64,000 nt of DNA, from NCBI RefSeq assembly GCF_000826085.1, contig NZ_CCYM01000002.1, positions 930,001-994,000 on the forward strand, given 5' to 3'. The translations under genes and the position numbers were made by a program. This stretch comes from Nigerium massiliense. GTDB lineage: Bacteria > Actinomycetota > Actinomycetes > Propionibacteriales > Propionibacteriaceae. Of this stretch, positions 7,247 to 17,183 are shown one piece after another. The notes below the pieces were generated by a model. That model was not told where the DNA came from. It worked only from the letters and a program-made list of their open reading frames with translations, and did no database searches. Position 1 is the stretch's first letter; each line of letters begins with the position of its first letter.

Positions 7247-7831
7247 ATGAACCGGAATGCACTTCTCGTGGAGGCCGGTGCGGCGTTCGCCCTGTTCCCG
7301 GCGCTGCGTCCGTGGTCGGACAAGGCGTTCACGGCGACCGGCATGGCGGACGCCTTCGCCTCGCCCTGGTGGCTCGCCTCCCACGGCCTCGGGGCGGCGG
7401 GTTTCGCGCTGCTCACCGGGGCGCTGGCGTCCGATGGCCGGCCCGGACGCCGCCGGCTCGCCTGGCTGGGGGCCGCGTCGACGGCGCTGCTGCTGCCGTA
7501 CTACGGCGCGGAGTCCTTGGGGCTGCGCGGGGTCGCCCTGAGCGCGCCCGTCGAGTCGGTCCCGGCGATCGCGGACGCCGTCCGCTACGGCCCCGCCGCC
7601 ATGACGGTGTTCGGGCTCGGTCTGCTCGGATGGGCGGCCGCCGGCGTCGGCCTCGGCATCGATCAGTGGCGCGCCGGGCGCGTTCGCTGGGCGGGCATTC
7701 CGCTCGCCGTCGGGTTGGTGACGTACCTTCCCCAATTCTTCGTTGCCCCCGCCGGACGCGTCGCCCACGGTGTCCTGATGTTGGTCGGTGCGTTGGTGCT
7801 GGCGTGGGCGTCCGATCGAGAGTCAGTCTGA
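7247..7831 (+). CDS. Predicted multi-pass membrane protein (unknown function)
   Basis: A 194-residue protein with about five to six hydrophobic segments and short hydrophilic links. I do not recognise a named family with confidence. The ATG at 7247 follows GGAGTGG at proper spacing. Its divergent arrangement with the TetR regulator and the palindromes between them suggest inducible expression. Codon use is like that of the core genome, in contrast to the helicase gene that follows. Confidence 0.65.
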   Translation: MNRNALLVEAGAAFALFPALRPWSDKAFTATGMADAFASPWWLASHGLGAAGFALLTGALASDGRPGRRRLAWLGAASTALLLPYYGAESLGLRGVALSAPVESVPAIADAVRYGPAAMTVFGLGLLGWAAAGVGLGIDQWRAGRVRWAGIPLAVGLVTYLPQFFVAPAGRVAHGVLMLVGALVLAWASDRESV

Positions 7832-7871
7832 ACCGAGTCACGGCGCACCAGCTGGCTGGCATAGTTCGATC

Positions 7872-10800
7872 GTGGCTGCGGATGACGTCCTTCCTGACGG
7901 GCTCTACGAGAGTGTGGTGACAGACGCCTTGATGCAGCGACTATCGACTCAATCGCACGTGCCCGAGTTCGCGGATATCGACCCTGCGGATCTTCCCGAC
8001 GTTCTCGGGCAGCACCTTCGAGACGCCGTAGTCAGCCGGCTCACTTCGAAGCGGACGCCGGCCGAGCAACTTGAGTTGGCGGCTCGGCTCATGGAGTTCG
8101 TGGAAAGTCCTGAGCACGCACCGTCGGAGGGACGCCTGTTGACCGCGTTGCGAGCGGCCGGTGGTCCCGGGCGGGTGAGTTGGCCGCCCCACGGCCGCAG
8201 GCCCACGATTCCTCTCGCTGATGCGGCTCTTCTGACCAATGCCCATGGCGAGCCTTCCATCGGTTCGGAACTCCGGGCGGAGTTGGACACGAGCGACCGC
8301 GTCGACCTCTTGATTGCCTTTGTGATGTGACCCGGGTTGCGCATCCTTGAAGCCGAGCTTGGGCGGCTGCGCGATCGCGGGGCCCGTTTTCGCGTCGTGA
8401 CGACCACGTATCTTGGCGGAACCGAGCGGGCAGCCCTGGATCGGCTTGTGAGCGACTACGGAGCTGAGGTCCGGGTGCAATATGAGGCACGACGCACCCG
8501 ACTCCATGCGAAGGCGTGGCTATTTGATCGCAAGTCCGGTTTTCACACCGGATACGTCGGCTCCTCCAACCTGTCGCGAGCGGCGCTTCTCGATGGGATC
8601 GAGTGGAACGTCCGCCTGTCCCAGGCCGCAACTCCCATGTTGCTCGACAAGTTTCGAGCTTCATTCGAGAGCTATTGGAATTCAGACCAGTTTGAACCGT
8701 ACGACCCTGATCGAGACAGGGATCGGCTCGATGACGCCCTTGCTCAAGCGAAGGGCGTCACACTGGGGAGTGCTCCCGCCTTGGTCTCCGGGCTCGCCGT
8801 ACGCCCGTACCCGTACCAGCAGGCGATCTTGGATGCGCTCGCGGCAGAGCGGGACGTACACGGGCGCCACCGCAACTTAGTGGTGGCCGCCACAGGCACC
8901 GGAAAGGCGGTCATGGCGGCTCTGGACTATGCAAGGTTGGTGGCCGCTGGGGAGAGGCCATCGCTGCTCTTTGTAGCGCACCGAAGGGAAATCCTGCAGC
9001 AGTCCCTACGCACGTATCGGGAGGTCCTGCGCGACGGAGCCTTCGGCGAGATGTACTACGACGGTGCGCGTCCGGAGCGTTGGAACCATGTCTTCGCGTC
9101 CGTGCAGTCGCTGGCGAGTTACGGCGTCGAGAATATTCCCGCAGGGGCGTTCGATTGTGTGGTGATCGACGAGTTTCATCATGCCGAAGCCGCAAGCTAT
9201 CGGTCCCTGTTGAACCACCTGCAGCCCAAGGAGCTCCTTGGGCTGACTGCGACTCCAGAACGGGGCGACGGCGGTGATGTTCGACGCTACTTTGAAGGAA
9301 GGACCGCCGCTGAACTGCGACTGTGGGACGCGATCAACGCTGGCCTGCTGAGCCCGTTCCACTACTTCGGTGTGAGCGACAACACCGATCTTTCCCATAT
9401 CAAATGGGAGCGGGGTCGCTATGACGAAGGAGCCCTCTCCAATCTCTACACGGGCAACTCCGGTCGAGCTGCTCTGGTCATCGAGCAGGTAAGAGACAAG
9501 ATCACGCAGCCCAGACACATGCGCGCGTTGGGGTTCTGCGTGAGCGTGAGCCATGCCGAGTACATGGCGCAGGTCTTTGAGGCGGCTGGGTTGCCGGCTC
9601 GTGCCGTCAGCGGTCGCACTCCCGTCGAGGAAAGAAGCCAAGCGATCGCGGCCTTGCGCGAGGGGACCCTCGTAGCACTCTTTGCAGCGGACCTCTTCAA
9701 CGAGGGGCTCGACATTCCAGAGGTCGACACGATCCTGTTCCTCCGGCCGACAGAGAGTCCCACCCTGTTCCTGCAGCAGCTGGGCCGCGGTTTGCGCCTA
9801 GCTCCCGGCAAGGATGTGCTGACTGTGCTCGACTTCGTGGGACTGAACCGTCAGGAGTTTCGTTGGGATCTCAGGTTTCGATCGCTCACCGGTGCCACGC
9901 GGCGCGGACTCGAGCGGCAGCTTGAGCGTGGGTTTCCGTCGCTCCCGTCGGGTTCTCAGATTATCCTGGACGAGGCCGCCCAGGATGCTGTGCTCGCTAA
10001 CGTGCGTCGCTTCGTCCGGCTGAGATGGAGCGATCTGGTTCGCGAGCTCCGCGCTCACCCTACGAACGACCTGGCGCGTTTCCTGGGCGACAGCGGTGCA
10101 GACCTTGCTCAGGTAGTGACCAACAAGAAGTCGTGGACCAAACTCCGGATCGACGGTGACGTGCTGGACGCTGAGCTCAACCCGCGGGAGGAGGTACTGC
10201 TCAGGCGCGTCCGTGCCTTCGCGCACGTCGACGATTCGGATCGGGCACGGGCCTATCGCCAACTCCTGGCTAATCCCCAGGCTCTAGTGAACGATGCCTT
10301 TCGCAGGATGATGTTCTTCTCCCTGTGGCCGAACGGCGGCGGGTTCCATTCCATCGACGATGGTCTCGGGCATCTAGCGGACCTGATGTACGTGCGCGAC
10401 GACATCCGTGCCATTGTGGAACTGTGTTTTGACCAGTCTCGTCAGCTCACTCATCCTCATCGCGATTTAGGGCTCGAACTCGCTTTGCACGGCAGCTACC
10501 AACGAGAGGAGATCCTCGCCGCGCTCGGCCATGCGTCTCTGGCACGGGTCCCGAGCAACTTCCGAGAAGGCGTGTTAAACGTCGACGTCAACGGAAAAAA
10601 CGTGGACGCACTCTTCGTCACGTTGAAGAAGTCTGAGGCTGACTTCTCACCCTCGACGATGTACAGGGACTACCCGATCAGTCCCACCATGTTCCATTGG
10701 GAGTCGCAGTCGACGACCTCGGACGAGTCACCCACCGGTCGCCGCTACCTAGAGGGTGGTAGCACTGTGTTGCTCTTCGTGCGACGGGAGGCGAAGAACG

Positions 10801-10943
10801 ACCTTGGCACGGCTCCGTACACGTACTTGGGTCCGGTCCAGTACGTGAGTCACTCGGGAAGTCGTCCCATCGCGATCACCTGGAAGCTCCGCGACGCCAT
10901 GCCAGCCGAGTTCTTCGCCGATACCGCCATGATTGCGCTCTGA
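7872..10943 (+). pseudogene. PLD-nuclease/SF2 helicase/DUF3427 protein, interrupted by a stop codon
   Basis: Without the stop the gene would encode about 1023 residues. In order they are an N-terminal segment, a phospholipase-D-like nuclease domain (HKD motif LHAKAWLFDR near residue 215, then GSSNLSRAAL), a DEAD/DEAH helicase core (DEFHH motif II, LTATPERGDG motif III), a helicase C domain (QQLGRGLRLAPGK motif VI) and a DUF3427 tail. A TGA at 8328-8330 (codon 153) stands where relatives have Trp in a FxKWxGLR-like segment. Motif I reads TGTGKA instead of TGTGKT. Both lesions point to loss of function. GTG 7872 is the likely start. Family members are suspected defence or DNA-repair helicases. 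Confidence 0.82.
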
Positions 10944-11471
10944 CAAGAATCCGCAGAGGGTCGGTGGGCTGTGCGAGGCAGACCCATGGACATAGGCCGG
11001 GTTGCGGTTGGGGTCACTTGAAACTAGCCCGCAAGTCCGTAGTGGCTGATTGGTTGCGCAGCGCGCTACGAGAAAGCTGGACACCGCTGTTGTCCACCAC
11101 GTGCGTGGCCCTGGCGAACAACGCCGGCCCGTCGTTGTCGTCCCAAACAATATCAACGAACGGCATCACCCAATTGCGGAACTTTCTACCATGACGGCAG
11201 CGTCCTCCACCGTGAGCGGGCGCAGGGTCAGCTTCATCCGCCCAGTCAACCACGCCAAAACCGGCTGGGACGACCGCACGAGCGAGGAACCATCCACGAC
11301 GCCCGGGCTCTGCTCGCGACCCCATCGAATACTTGACGCGACAAGTCAGGCGTCATTTTGCCGTCTCATAACGGCGTCCAGTGTCATTTGGTCGCATCAT
11401 GTAGCTCCAGGTCGCATTTTGGCGGGTGTCGGACAACAGGCGACCTGAGGCGAACGGGGGTGACTCGTGAA
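10944..11471. other. Degenerate intergenic region with a GNAT-like N-terminal stub
   Basis: No intact gene is supported. On the minus strand 11237-11166 reads 23 codons starting MKLTLRPLTVEDAAVMVE, which looks like the first strand and helix of a GNAT acetyltransferase before a stop. Next to it, in another frame, a longer open stretch (11325-11014, with VMPFVDIVWDDNDGPALFAR) matches nothing I know. The mix of short pieces suggests repeated insertion and deletion. Confidence 0.3.
11345..11440. repeat. Cluster of IS21-like short end repeats (no transposase)
   Basis: Four related words follow one another: GTCATTTTG, GTCTCATAA, GTCATTTGG and GTCGCATTTTGG, spaced by about 20-25 bp. IS21-family elements carry such multiple terminal repeats. 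No istA/istB gene is nearby, so at most a solo end is present. Confidence 0.3.
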
Positions 11472-11539
11472 CTACAGCCATGTAATTATCCCCAGCTGTG
11501 GATGCACCTGTGGATAACTCGGGGACGACGTGTGAACAG
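11472..11539. repeat. 68-bp repeat, copy A, with DnaA-box-like words
   Basis: Copy A matches copy B (13667-13734) at 57 of 68 positions by hand count, with no gaps. It contains TTATCCCCA and TGTGGATAA, the latter being the exact complement of the DnaA box TTATCCACA, and ends GTGTGAACAG. The two copies flank the broken FtsX/LuxR pair. No dnaA or dnaN gene lies nearby, so this is not obviously the origin. Confidence 0.8.
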
Positions 11540-11635
11540 CGGCGATCAGGTGGTGAATAACCGGCACACCGGCTTCTCGACAACAGCGTGCGTGCGCGCG
11601 TCCCGCTGTGTGCCGGGAGGTCGTCCTGATGGCCA

Positions 11636-13182
11636 CTATTCCGAACCTGCCAGCGCCGCGATCGGCGGGATCGAGGCTGCCCGTCGAGCGGGCGCCAGAG
11701 CGGCCACCAACGCGCACGGGATGCTCGCGACCGCCGTCCCGAGTAGCCCCAGCCAGGGAATCGTCGGCACAACCTGCAACTGCTCGCCGGAGAGGAGCGC
11801 CAAGACGCCGCCGAGGCCGAAGCAGACTCCCAGGATGAGGCCGAGCAGGGTGGCGGCGCCGGTGGTGAGCACCGACTCTGTGAGCACCATCCCCACCACC
11901 TGACGCCGCAGGGCACCCAGCGCTCGAAGGAGCCCGAACTCGCGGGTGCGCTCCATGACCGCCAGAGTGAGGGTGTTGGCCATTCCGGCAAGGGCGATCA
12001 GGATGATGGCTCCCAGGAGAACGGACGCGCCGACGGTGATCTCGCGCATCTGGTCGAGGATCTCCGCGCGTTGGATCGCGGGGCTGCTCACCGGAGCCGC
12101 CGGGCCCGCAACCTCGCGGATGGTGTCGACGGCGGCTCGCTCGTCGGTGCCCGCCTTGAGTTTCACCCACACAGCCGGATCGCTGCTGTCCCGAAGCGCG
12201 GAGTAGTCATGCGCATCGACGATCCCCATTCCAGGGGCACCGGGAGCCACGACGGCACGGAGCGTCAGGTTCTCCCCGCGGCGCGTGAGGACGACGTCGT
12301 CTCCCGTGGAAGCGGTGCTGGACGGCGGCAGGCCAATGGTGCCCGCCTGAGGGGCTGTCGCTGTTGCGCGCAGCACCGAGGCCAGTTCCGGCGTCCAGGC
12401 GGCCACGGTGATCAGTTGGGTGCGTCCCCCCATCGTGGCGTCGATCATCACGGACTTGACCGGGGCGGCGGACGCCACCGACGGCACCAGGGACAGCCGC
12501 TGCACCAGGGTCGTGGCGGGACCGCTCGGGGTCACGATGACGTCGGTGGGTGACCCCTCGTCGACTGCTCGGGAGAGCGTGGCAGCACTGGTCGCGCTCG
12601 CCACCAGCAACGTAGTGACCAACATGATACCGAACCACACGGCCAGCGCGGACGCGCCAACGCGGCGAGGATTGGTGCGCATCGTACGAGCGACGTCCAC
12701 GGAACGGCTGCCGCCCAACGGGGCCAGCACCGACGCCACCCCGGGGAAGACGACCGGAGCAGCGAGCGCCACGCCCGCTACGCTCAGCAGGCCGCCGACG
12801 ACGGCGACCTCGGTCAGGTGGACGATCGCGCCTACTGCCACGCCGAGCAGACCGAGCCCGAGGCAGACGAGTCCGCCGATGGCGCGGCGACGACTCATTC
12901 GCTTCGTGGATGGATCTGCGGGCCGCAACGCAGCCAGGGGAGCGATCCGCGTCGCGTGGCGGGCAGGTTGGATCGAGGCAAGGAAGCACGCGCCCACACC
13001 GACGATCGTAGGCACCAGGAGTGCCTGCCAGCCGAACTGGAAGCGAAGGGGAGTGCCGAGCTTGACGAGGCCGAGCAGCGGAACACCGGCCGCGTGGCCC
13101 ACAACGGTGCCGATCGCGCCACCGATGAGACCCGTCCGGACGCTGTGCCAGAGCGTCGCGCGCCGGATCTGTCGACGGGTGG
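11636..13182 (-). pseudogene. FtsX-type ABC permease (MacB/LolE-like), 5' truncated
   Basis: About 515 codons of a large FtsX-family permease remain. The reading starts inside the first FtsX domain (TLWHSVRTGLIGGAIGTVVG, then PARHATRIAPLAALRP) and continues through a periplasmic region (about residues 170-350) and the second FtsX domain (LAGMANTLTLAVMERTREFG, LRALGALRRQVVGMVLTE) to PARRAASIPPIAAL at the end. Relatives are 800 or more residues. At about 13182 the homology stops abruptly against a LuxR remnant on the other strand. The partner ATPase is gone. The most likely cause is one deletion. Confidence 0.82.
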
Positions 13183-13335
13183 CTGACGAACCAGGAGATA
13201 GCCGAACAGCTGTTCATGGCTGAGACGACGGTCAAGAGCCACGTCGGCCACCTGTTCACCAAGCTCGACGCTCGGGATCGGGTGCAATTGGTGATCGTCG
13301 CCTATGACGCTGGCCTGGTCAGCGCGAGGCCTTAG
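13183..13335 (+). pseudogene. LuxR/NarL-type response regulator, DNA-binding C-terminus only
   Basis: Fifty codons read LTNQEIAEQLFMAETTVKSH and VGHLFTKLDARDRVQLVIVA, followed by YDAGLVSARP and a stop. This is the second half of a GerE/LuxR helix-turn-helix with its usual tail. The receiver domain and half of the HTH are missing, and the sequence upstream is the truncated FtsX gene on the opposite strand. Histidine kinase-LuxR pairs often neighbour FtsX exporters in actinomycetes, so this was probably their regulator before the deletion. Confidence 0.8.
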
Positions 13336-13812
13336 CGGGCTGACCAGGCTCAGTAGCATTCTGGAGCGAGTCGGGGCCTCCATCTGGGTCTCAGTACGCT
13401 TGCCACGTGGCGCCTGTGATTGTGCGACGAAACGCGGTGCATCCGAGCCGTGACACGGCGGTCCTGGCCGAGTCTTGGGCCGCGGCAGACCTGCGCGCCA
13501 CGGCGCTTGGCAACGGCCGCCCCTCGGCGGTCTCGGCCAAGCCGGGAAGCAGTGAGCACTCCCGGATGATGGCGGCCGGCGGGGGGTCTCCTCGACGCCC
13601 GACGTCACATCTGGGCTTGCGTCTGACAGCTCCGCTCGTGAGGCGGACGGCACCCTACCGCAGAAACTACAGCGATGTCATTATCCCCACCTGTGCACAT
13701 GGTTGTGGATAACTCGGGGACGAGGTGTGAACAGTGCCAGCTGCACGGTGGATAGCGCGGAGCGGGGTCGCGCTCGAGGCTGAAGCCCGGCGAGGGCATT
13801 CGGGCATCGAAG
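13336..13812. other. Non-coding region around repeat copy B
   Basis: No gene is supported between the LuxR remnant and the 119-bp element. Open frames here lack start signals and similarity. The only notable content is the 68-bp repeat at 13667. Confidence 0.5.
13667..13734. repeat. 68-bp repeat, copy B, with DnaA-box-like words
   Basis: This is the direct-orientation counterpart of copy A (11472-11539), of the same length. The conserved blocks are CTACAG at the start, ATTATCCCCA, TGTGGATAACTCGGGGACGA and GTGTGAACAG. Seven of the 11 differences fall in the middle, between the two DnaA-like words. It lies 79 bp before the first 119-bp element. Confidence 0.8.
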
Positions 13813-13931
13813 CATAACGGGATTATCCTGTCACCAGATTTTCGACGGCGGCGGCGCTAGTGGTGATGTGCCTTGTCAGCGACATATGCATCGAATGGTG
13901 CGCCAGCTGGTGGCAGGATAATCCCGTTATG
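13813..13931. repeat. 119-bp element, copy 1, with perfect terminal inverted repeats
   Basis: The ends are CATAACGGGATTATCCTG (13813-13830) and its exact complement (13914-13931). Pairing extends to 25 bp with one mismatch. The 83-bp interior contains no ORF. Copy 2 at 45372-45490 has the same termini and exactly the same length. Its interior is similar only when reversed (shared CATAT and a GCGCCAG block). No flanking duplication is visible. It could be a MITE-like element or a long-stem RNA. Function is unknown. Confidence 0.85.
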
Positions 13932-13981
13932 GTTCCGGTCCCCGCCCGCGCGAGGGGGGTGGAGGTGGCTGGCGGGAGAGC

Positions 13982-14206
13982 CCTGGTGGCGTGGGGGCGA
14001 TCCTGGTGACGTCAGGGCGACTTAGTGACCTCGTGGAGACCCGGCGGCCTCGTTTGTGGCGGGGATGGTCGCGCTGAGAACCTGGTGGCGTCGGGGTGAC
14101 CTGGTGGTGACTGGGGTGGCGCCGGGGTGACCTGCCGGTCGCAGGGTGCCGATAGTGCTGCGGCGATGCTGCCGTAGCGAGTGCTGCGGCGATGCTGCCG
14201 TGGCGC
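13982..14206. repeat. G-rich imperfect tandem repeats, ending in a 26-bp duplication
   Basis: Units beginning CCTGGTGRCGTSRGGGYGA start at 13982, 14002, 14081 and 14100 (19-31 bp each). They are followed by two nearly identical 26-bp units at 14155-14180 and 14181-14206 (GTGCTGCGGCGATGCTGCCG then TAGCGA or TGGCGC). The array lies between the 119-bp element and the stop codon of the GntP gene. Confidence 0.75.
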
Positions 14207-14209
14207 ACT

Positions 14210-15583
14210 TCAGGCGATCAAGGCGATGGCGATCACCATCGGCAGCGAGATCAGCGAGGCGATGGTCGTCACCGTGGTCATCGACTTCAGGCTGCCCCGC
14301 GTCGTCAGGCCGAGCAGCGACTTGAACATCCAGAAGAAGTTGCTGTTGACCTGCAGGGCGAACATGGCCCCGGACGCCACGGCGAGACCGATCGCGATCG
14401 GCGAGGCGTTGATCGACCCCAGGATCGGGGCGATGATGCCGGACGCGGTGATCGCCGCCACGGACACAGACCCGATGGCCAGGTGCAGCAGCGCGGCGAT
14501 GAACCAGGCCAGCAGCACGCTCAGGATGATCGGCGCGCCGGCGTCCGCGTTGAACAGGCCAGCTAGCACCTTCGCCAGCCCGGTCGCCTTGATGACGGCG
14601 CCGAGCGAGCCGCCGATGCCGGTGACCAACAGAATCTCGCCGGTGGTCTGCAGACCGTTCGAGAATGCCTCGCCGGTGGCCTCGAGTCCGGCGTACTTGC
14701 GGGCCAGGCCGTACGCGCCGAGCAGTCCGATGAACAAGGCGACGTTCGCGTTGCCGAAGAAGTCGATGACCTCGTTGTTCATCTTGAACAACTCCATGAA
14801 CGCGCCGAACGCGATCATCAGCAGCGGCACGAGAATCGGCAGCATCGACACGAACAACGACGGGCTGCGCTTCGGCTCGGTCTCCGCGGCGGCCTCGTCG
14901 TGCGCCTCGAGTTCCTCGACGTCCTCGTCCTCGTTGACCGCGCCGCTGTCGGAGCCCTCGTCCTTCGCCGCGTCCCACCAACCGAGCTTGAGCATCCGGC
15001 TGAAGATGAACGTCGTGAGCAGGGCGGTGAGCGGCCCGAGGACGATGCCGAACAGCAGGTACTGCCCGAGCGGGATGTCCAGCAGGCCCGCGATCGAGAT
15101 CGCCGACAGCCCGGGCACGACGAACACGTAGCCGCAGAAGATGCCGCAGCCGAGCGCGCCGGCCATGAGCGCGAGGCCGTTGCGTCCCATGTGCGGGGCG
15201 GACTGCCGAGCGACGGGCGCGGCGAGCACCACCTGCACGTCGACGTAGATGGACGGGAAGATCGTCGACAGCGCCGCGGTCAGCGCGTAGGGGATGCGTT
15301 TCGGCCCGACGAACCGCAACAGCGCCTCGACCATCTTCGCAAACGCCCCGGTGGCGTGCAGCAGCGACCCGATGAGGACGCCGAAGCCGATCAGCAGGCC
15401 GACGCTGGCCATGATGTCCCCGAAGCCCTTCGTGATGGCCTCGACCGTCTTCTCGAAGCCCACGCCCGCGGCCAGGCCGAGGTAGAGAGAGCCGATGATC
15501 AGCGAGATCACCGGGTCGATCTTCATCTTGATGATGAGGAAGACGACGACCACGATCGCGATGGCGGTGTGGAGGGCAACCAT
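14210..15583 (-). CDS. GntP-family gluconate/organic-acid permease
   Basis: A 457-residue GntP/DsdX-type proton symporter with about 12-14 membrane segments. Family features include the N-terminal LIIKMKIDPVISLIIGSLYL, GFGDIMASVGLLIGFGVLIG, the STIFPSIYVDVQVVLAAPVA helix and a C-terminal NSNFFWMFKSLLGLTTRGSLK. An acidic cytoplasmic insert (about residues 215-240) splits the two halves. AGGAGT precedes the ATG. No sugar-acid catabolic genes adjoin it, so the substrate (gluconate, glycerate or another hydroxy acid) is open. Confidence 0.85.
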   Translation of the reverse strand: MVALHTAIAIVVVVFLIIKMKIDPVISLIIGSLYLGLAAGVGFEKTVEAITKGFGDIMASVGLLIGFGVLIGSLLHATGAFAKMVEALLRFVGPKRIPYALTAALSTIFPSIYVDVQVVLAAPVARQSAPHMGRNGLALMAGALGCGIFCGYVFVVPGLSAISIAGLLDIPLGQYLLFGIVLGPLTALLTTFIFSRMLKLGWWDAAKDEGSDSGAVNEDEDVEELEAHDEAAAETEPKRSPSLFVSMLPILVPLLMIAFGAFMELFKMNNEVIDFFGNANVALFIGLLGAYGLARKYAGLEATGEAFSNGLQTTGEILLVTGIGGSLGAVIKATGLAKVLAGLFNADAGAPIILSVLLAWFIAALLHLAIGSVSVAAITASGIIAPILGSINASPIAIGLAVASGAMFALQVNSNFFWMFKSLLGLTTRGSLKSMTTVTTIASLISLPMVIAIALIA

Positions 15584-15713
15584 GAGGACTCCTTTGGACG
15601 CGATCGGCGTTGACCGCAGTCGGCAAGTTACTCGCTTCTGCGCGCGGAGGTGACGAAACGTTCAAGGCGTCCCGCGTGCCGCCGTCCGCGCGAGCGGAGT
15701 CCCGGAGCAGGGG
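15584..15713. other. Intergenic gap between GntP and mprB genes
   Basis: This 130-bp gap separates two minus-strand genes. It should hold the GntP promoter and the mprB 3' end. No clear hairpin or operator is seen. Confidence 0.4.
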
Positions 15714-17183
15714 CTACGGCGCCTCGTCCGGCGAGACGCCGGGGGCGTCGTCCGGCGAGACGCCGGGGGCGTCGTCCCACTCTTCGGGGGGCGTCGTGCT
15801 CCCGGGCAGCCGCATCAGGAACTCCGCGCCGCCCTCGGGGGCGCGTCCGGCCTTCACCCAGCCGCCGTGCGCCTGGACGGTCTTCGCGACGATCGACAGG
15901 CCCAGCCCGGAGCCGGGGGTCGTCCGCGCCTGATCGGAGCGATAGAACCGGTCGAAGACGTGGGGAAGGTCCTCCGCCGCGATGCCGGGGCCCTGGTCGG
16001 CCACGCGCAGCCGGTCACCGTCGAGCTCGACCCAGATCGTGCCGTTCGGCGGCGAGAACTTCACCGCGTTGTCCAGCAGATTCGTCACCGCGCGCTCGAG
16101 GGCGTCCGGCTCGCCGACGAGGTAGAGCGGCTGGACGTCCACCTCCCACGTGATGCCGTGGCCGCGGCGCTTCACCCGCGACAGCGCGCTCAGCACCACC
16201 TCGCGGAAGTCGATGGGCTCGGGGTGCGCCTGGACGCTGTCCTCGCGCGACAGCGCGACCAGGTCGCCGACCAGTGTGGTGAACTCGCCCAGCTGGGCCG
16301 CCACGTCGCGCAGGATCTCCCCGCGCGCTCCGGGCGGCAGCATGCCGCTGTTCTCGTCGGCGACGAGGAGCTCCGTGTTCGTGCGCATGGACGTCAGCGG
16401 CGTTCGCAGCTCGTGGCCGGCGTCCGCGATGAGCCGGGACTGCCGCTCCCGGGACGAATCCAACGCCTTCAGCATGCGGTTGAACGCGCGGCCGAGATCG
16501 GCGACCTCGTCGGTGCCGTGCACCTCGATCGGCGTCAGCTTGTTCGTCGCGGTGATGTGCGCGACGGCCTCCGACAGCGCCCGGACCGGCTGGATGCTGC
16601 TCCGCGCGATGTGGTACCCGACGAGGACGGCCAGGCAGATGCCCAGGCCGCCGAACGTCAGCAGCGCGTACAGCATGCTCTGCATGATCGCCTGCGTCGG
16701 CGCGAGCGGACGCCCCAGCACCAGCGCGTAGTGGGCGTCCTGGGTCTGGGTCAGGGGGACGGCGATGATGCGGTAGGCCTGCCCGGTGTTGCTCACGCCC
16801 GAGCGCGAGGATGAGCCGAAGCCCAGCTTCGCGACCCGCAGCTCGCTGGGCCCGGTCATCAGCCGCGGCCCGTCGTTGCCCGGCATGGTGATGGCGTGGT
16901 CGTCGGAGCGCAGCAACTCCACGGTGACGTTGGCGGCCCGCAGCGCGTTGGGATCGATGCCGCCCATGTTCTCGAGGTCCTGCTGCAGCCACGTCGAGGT
17001 GACGGCCGCGACGTCCACCAGCTCGTTGTCGAGCTGGGTGTAGACGCTCAACAGCGTGATGAAGTACGCAGCGGCGCCGGTGAGAGCGACCGCCGAAGCC
17101 ACGGCCGCGGCCACGACGATGGTCAGACGATCCTGAAGGGGTCGGCTGCGAACCGTCAGTCGTGCGCGCAGCCAACGGATCAC
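15714..17183 (-). CDS. mprB: MprB-like sensor histidine kinase
   Basis: A 489-residue envelope-stress sensor kinase that phosphorylates the MprA-type regulator. The order is TM1 (about residues 22-46), an extracytoplasmic sensor (about 47-150), TM2 (about 170-192), HAMP, HisKA with the phospho-acceptor His in [20 protein letters not shown], and HATPase ([13 protein letters not shown]-box, DQGPGI G1, [18 protein letters not shown]). The sequence follows mycobacterial MprB closely. The start overlaps the stop of mprA by four bases. The last 20 residues are a DDAPGVSP tandem repeat, apparently a recent expansion. Confidence 0.88.
   Translation of the reverse strand: MIRWLRARLTVRSRPLQDRLTIVVAAAVASAVALTGAAAYFITLLSVYTQLDNELVDVAAVTSTWLQQDLENMGGIDPNALRAANVTVELLRSDDHAITMPGNDGPRLMTGPSELRVAKLGFGSSSRSGVSNTGQAYRIIAVPLTQTQDAHYALVLGRPLAPTQAIMQSMLYALLTFGGLGICLAVLVGYHIARSSIQPVRALSEAVAHITATNKLTPIEVHGTDEVADLGRAFNRMLKALDSSRERQSRLIADAGHELRTPLTSMRTNTELLVADENSGMLPPGARGEILRDVAAQLGEFTTLVGDLVALSREDSVQAHPEPIDFREVVLSALSRVKRRGHGITWEVDVQPLYLVGEPDALERAVTNLLDNAVKFSPPNGTIWVELDGDRLRVADQGPGIAAEDLPHVFDRFYRSDQARTTPGSGLGLSIVAKTVQAHGGWVKAGRAPEGGAEFLMRLPGSTTPPEEWDDAPGVSPDDAPGVSPDEAP
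15721..15777. repeat. 24-bp tandem repeat encoding the C-terminal tail of MprB
   Basis: Two copies of a 24-bp unit (15721-15744 and 15745-15768, one mismatch) plus a 9-bp partial copy encode the repeated DDAPGVSP tail. The period keeps the frame, so unit gain or loss changes only tail length. Confidence 0.9.

Noticed and set aside
8328..8330. Programmed recoding (selenocysteine or read-through) at the TGA in the helicase gene
   Set aside because: No downstream SECIS-like stem is apparent, relatives have Trp at this place, and a second lesion in motif I favours decay.
11014..11325. A 103-codon minus-strand frame as a real gene
   Set aside because: It overlaps a GNAT-like stub in another frame, matches nothing I recognise and sits in repeat-rich debris.
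11472..13734. Chromosomal replication origin, suggested by DnaA-box-like words
   Set aside because: No dnaA, dnaN, rpmH, gyrB or AT-rich unwinding region is nearby, and only two to three boxes occur per copy.
13982..14206. Possible CRISPR array or minisatellite-encoded peptide
   Set aside because: Units are imperfect, of uneven length, without unique spacers, and end at a gene's stop codon.
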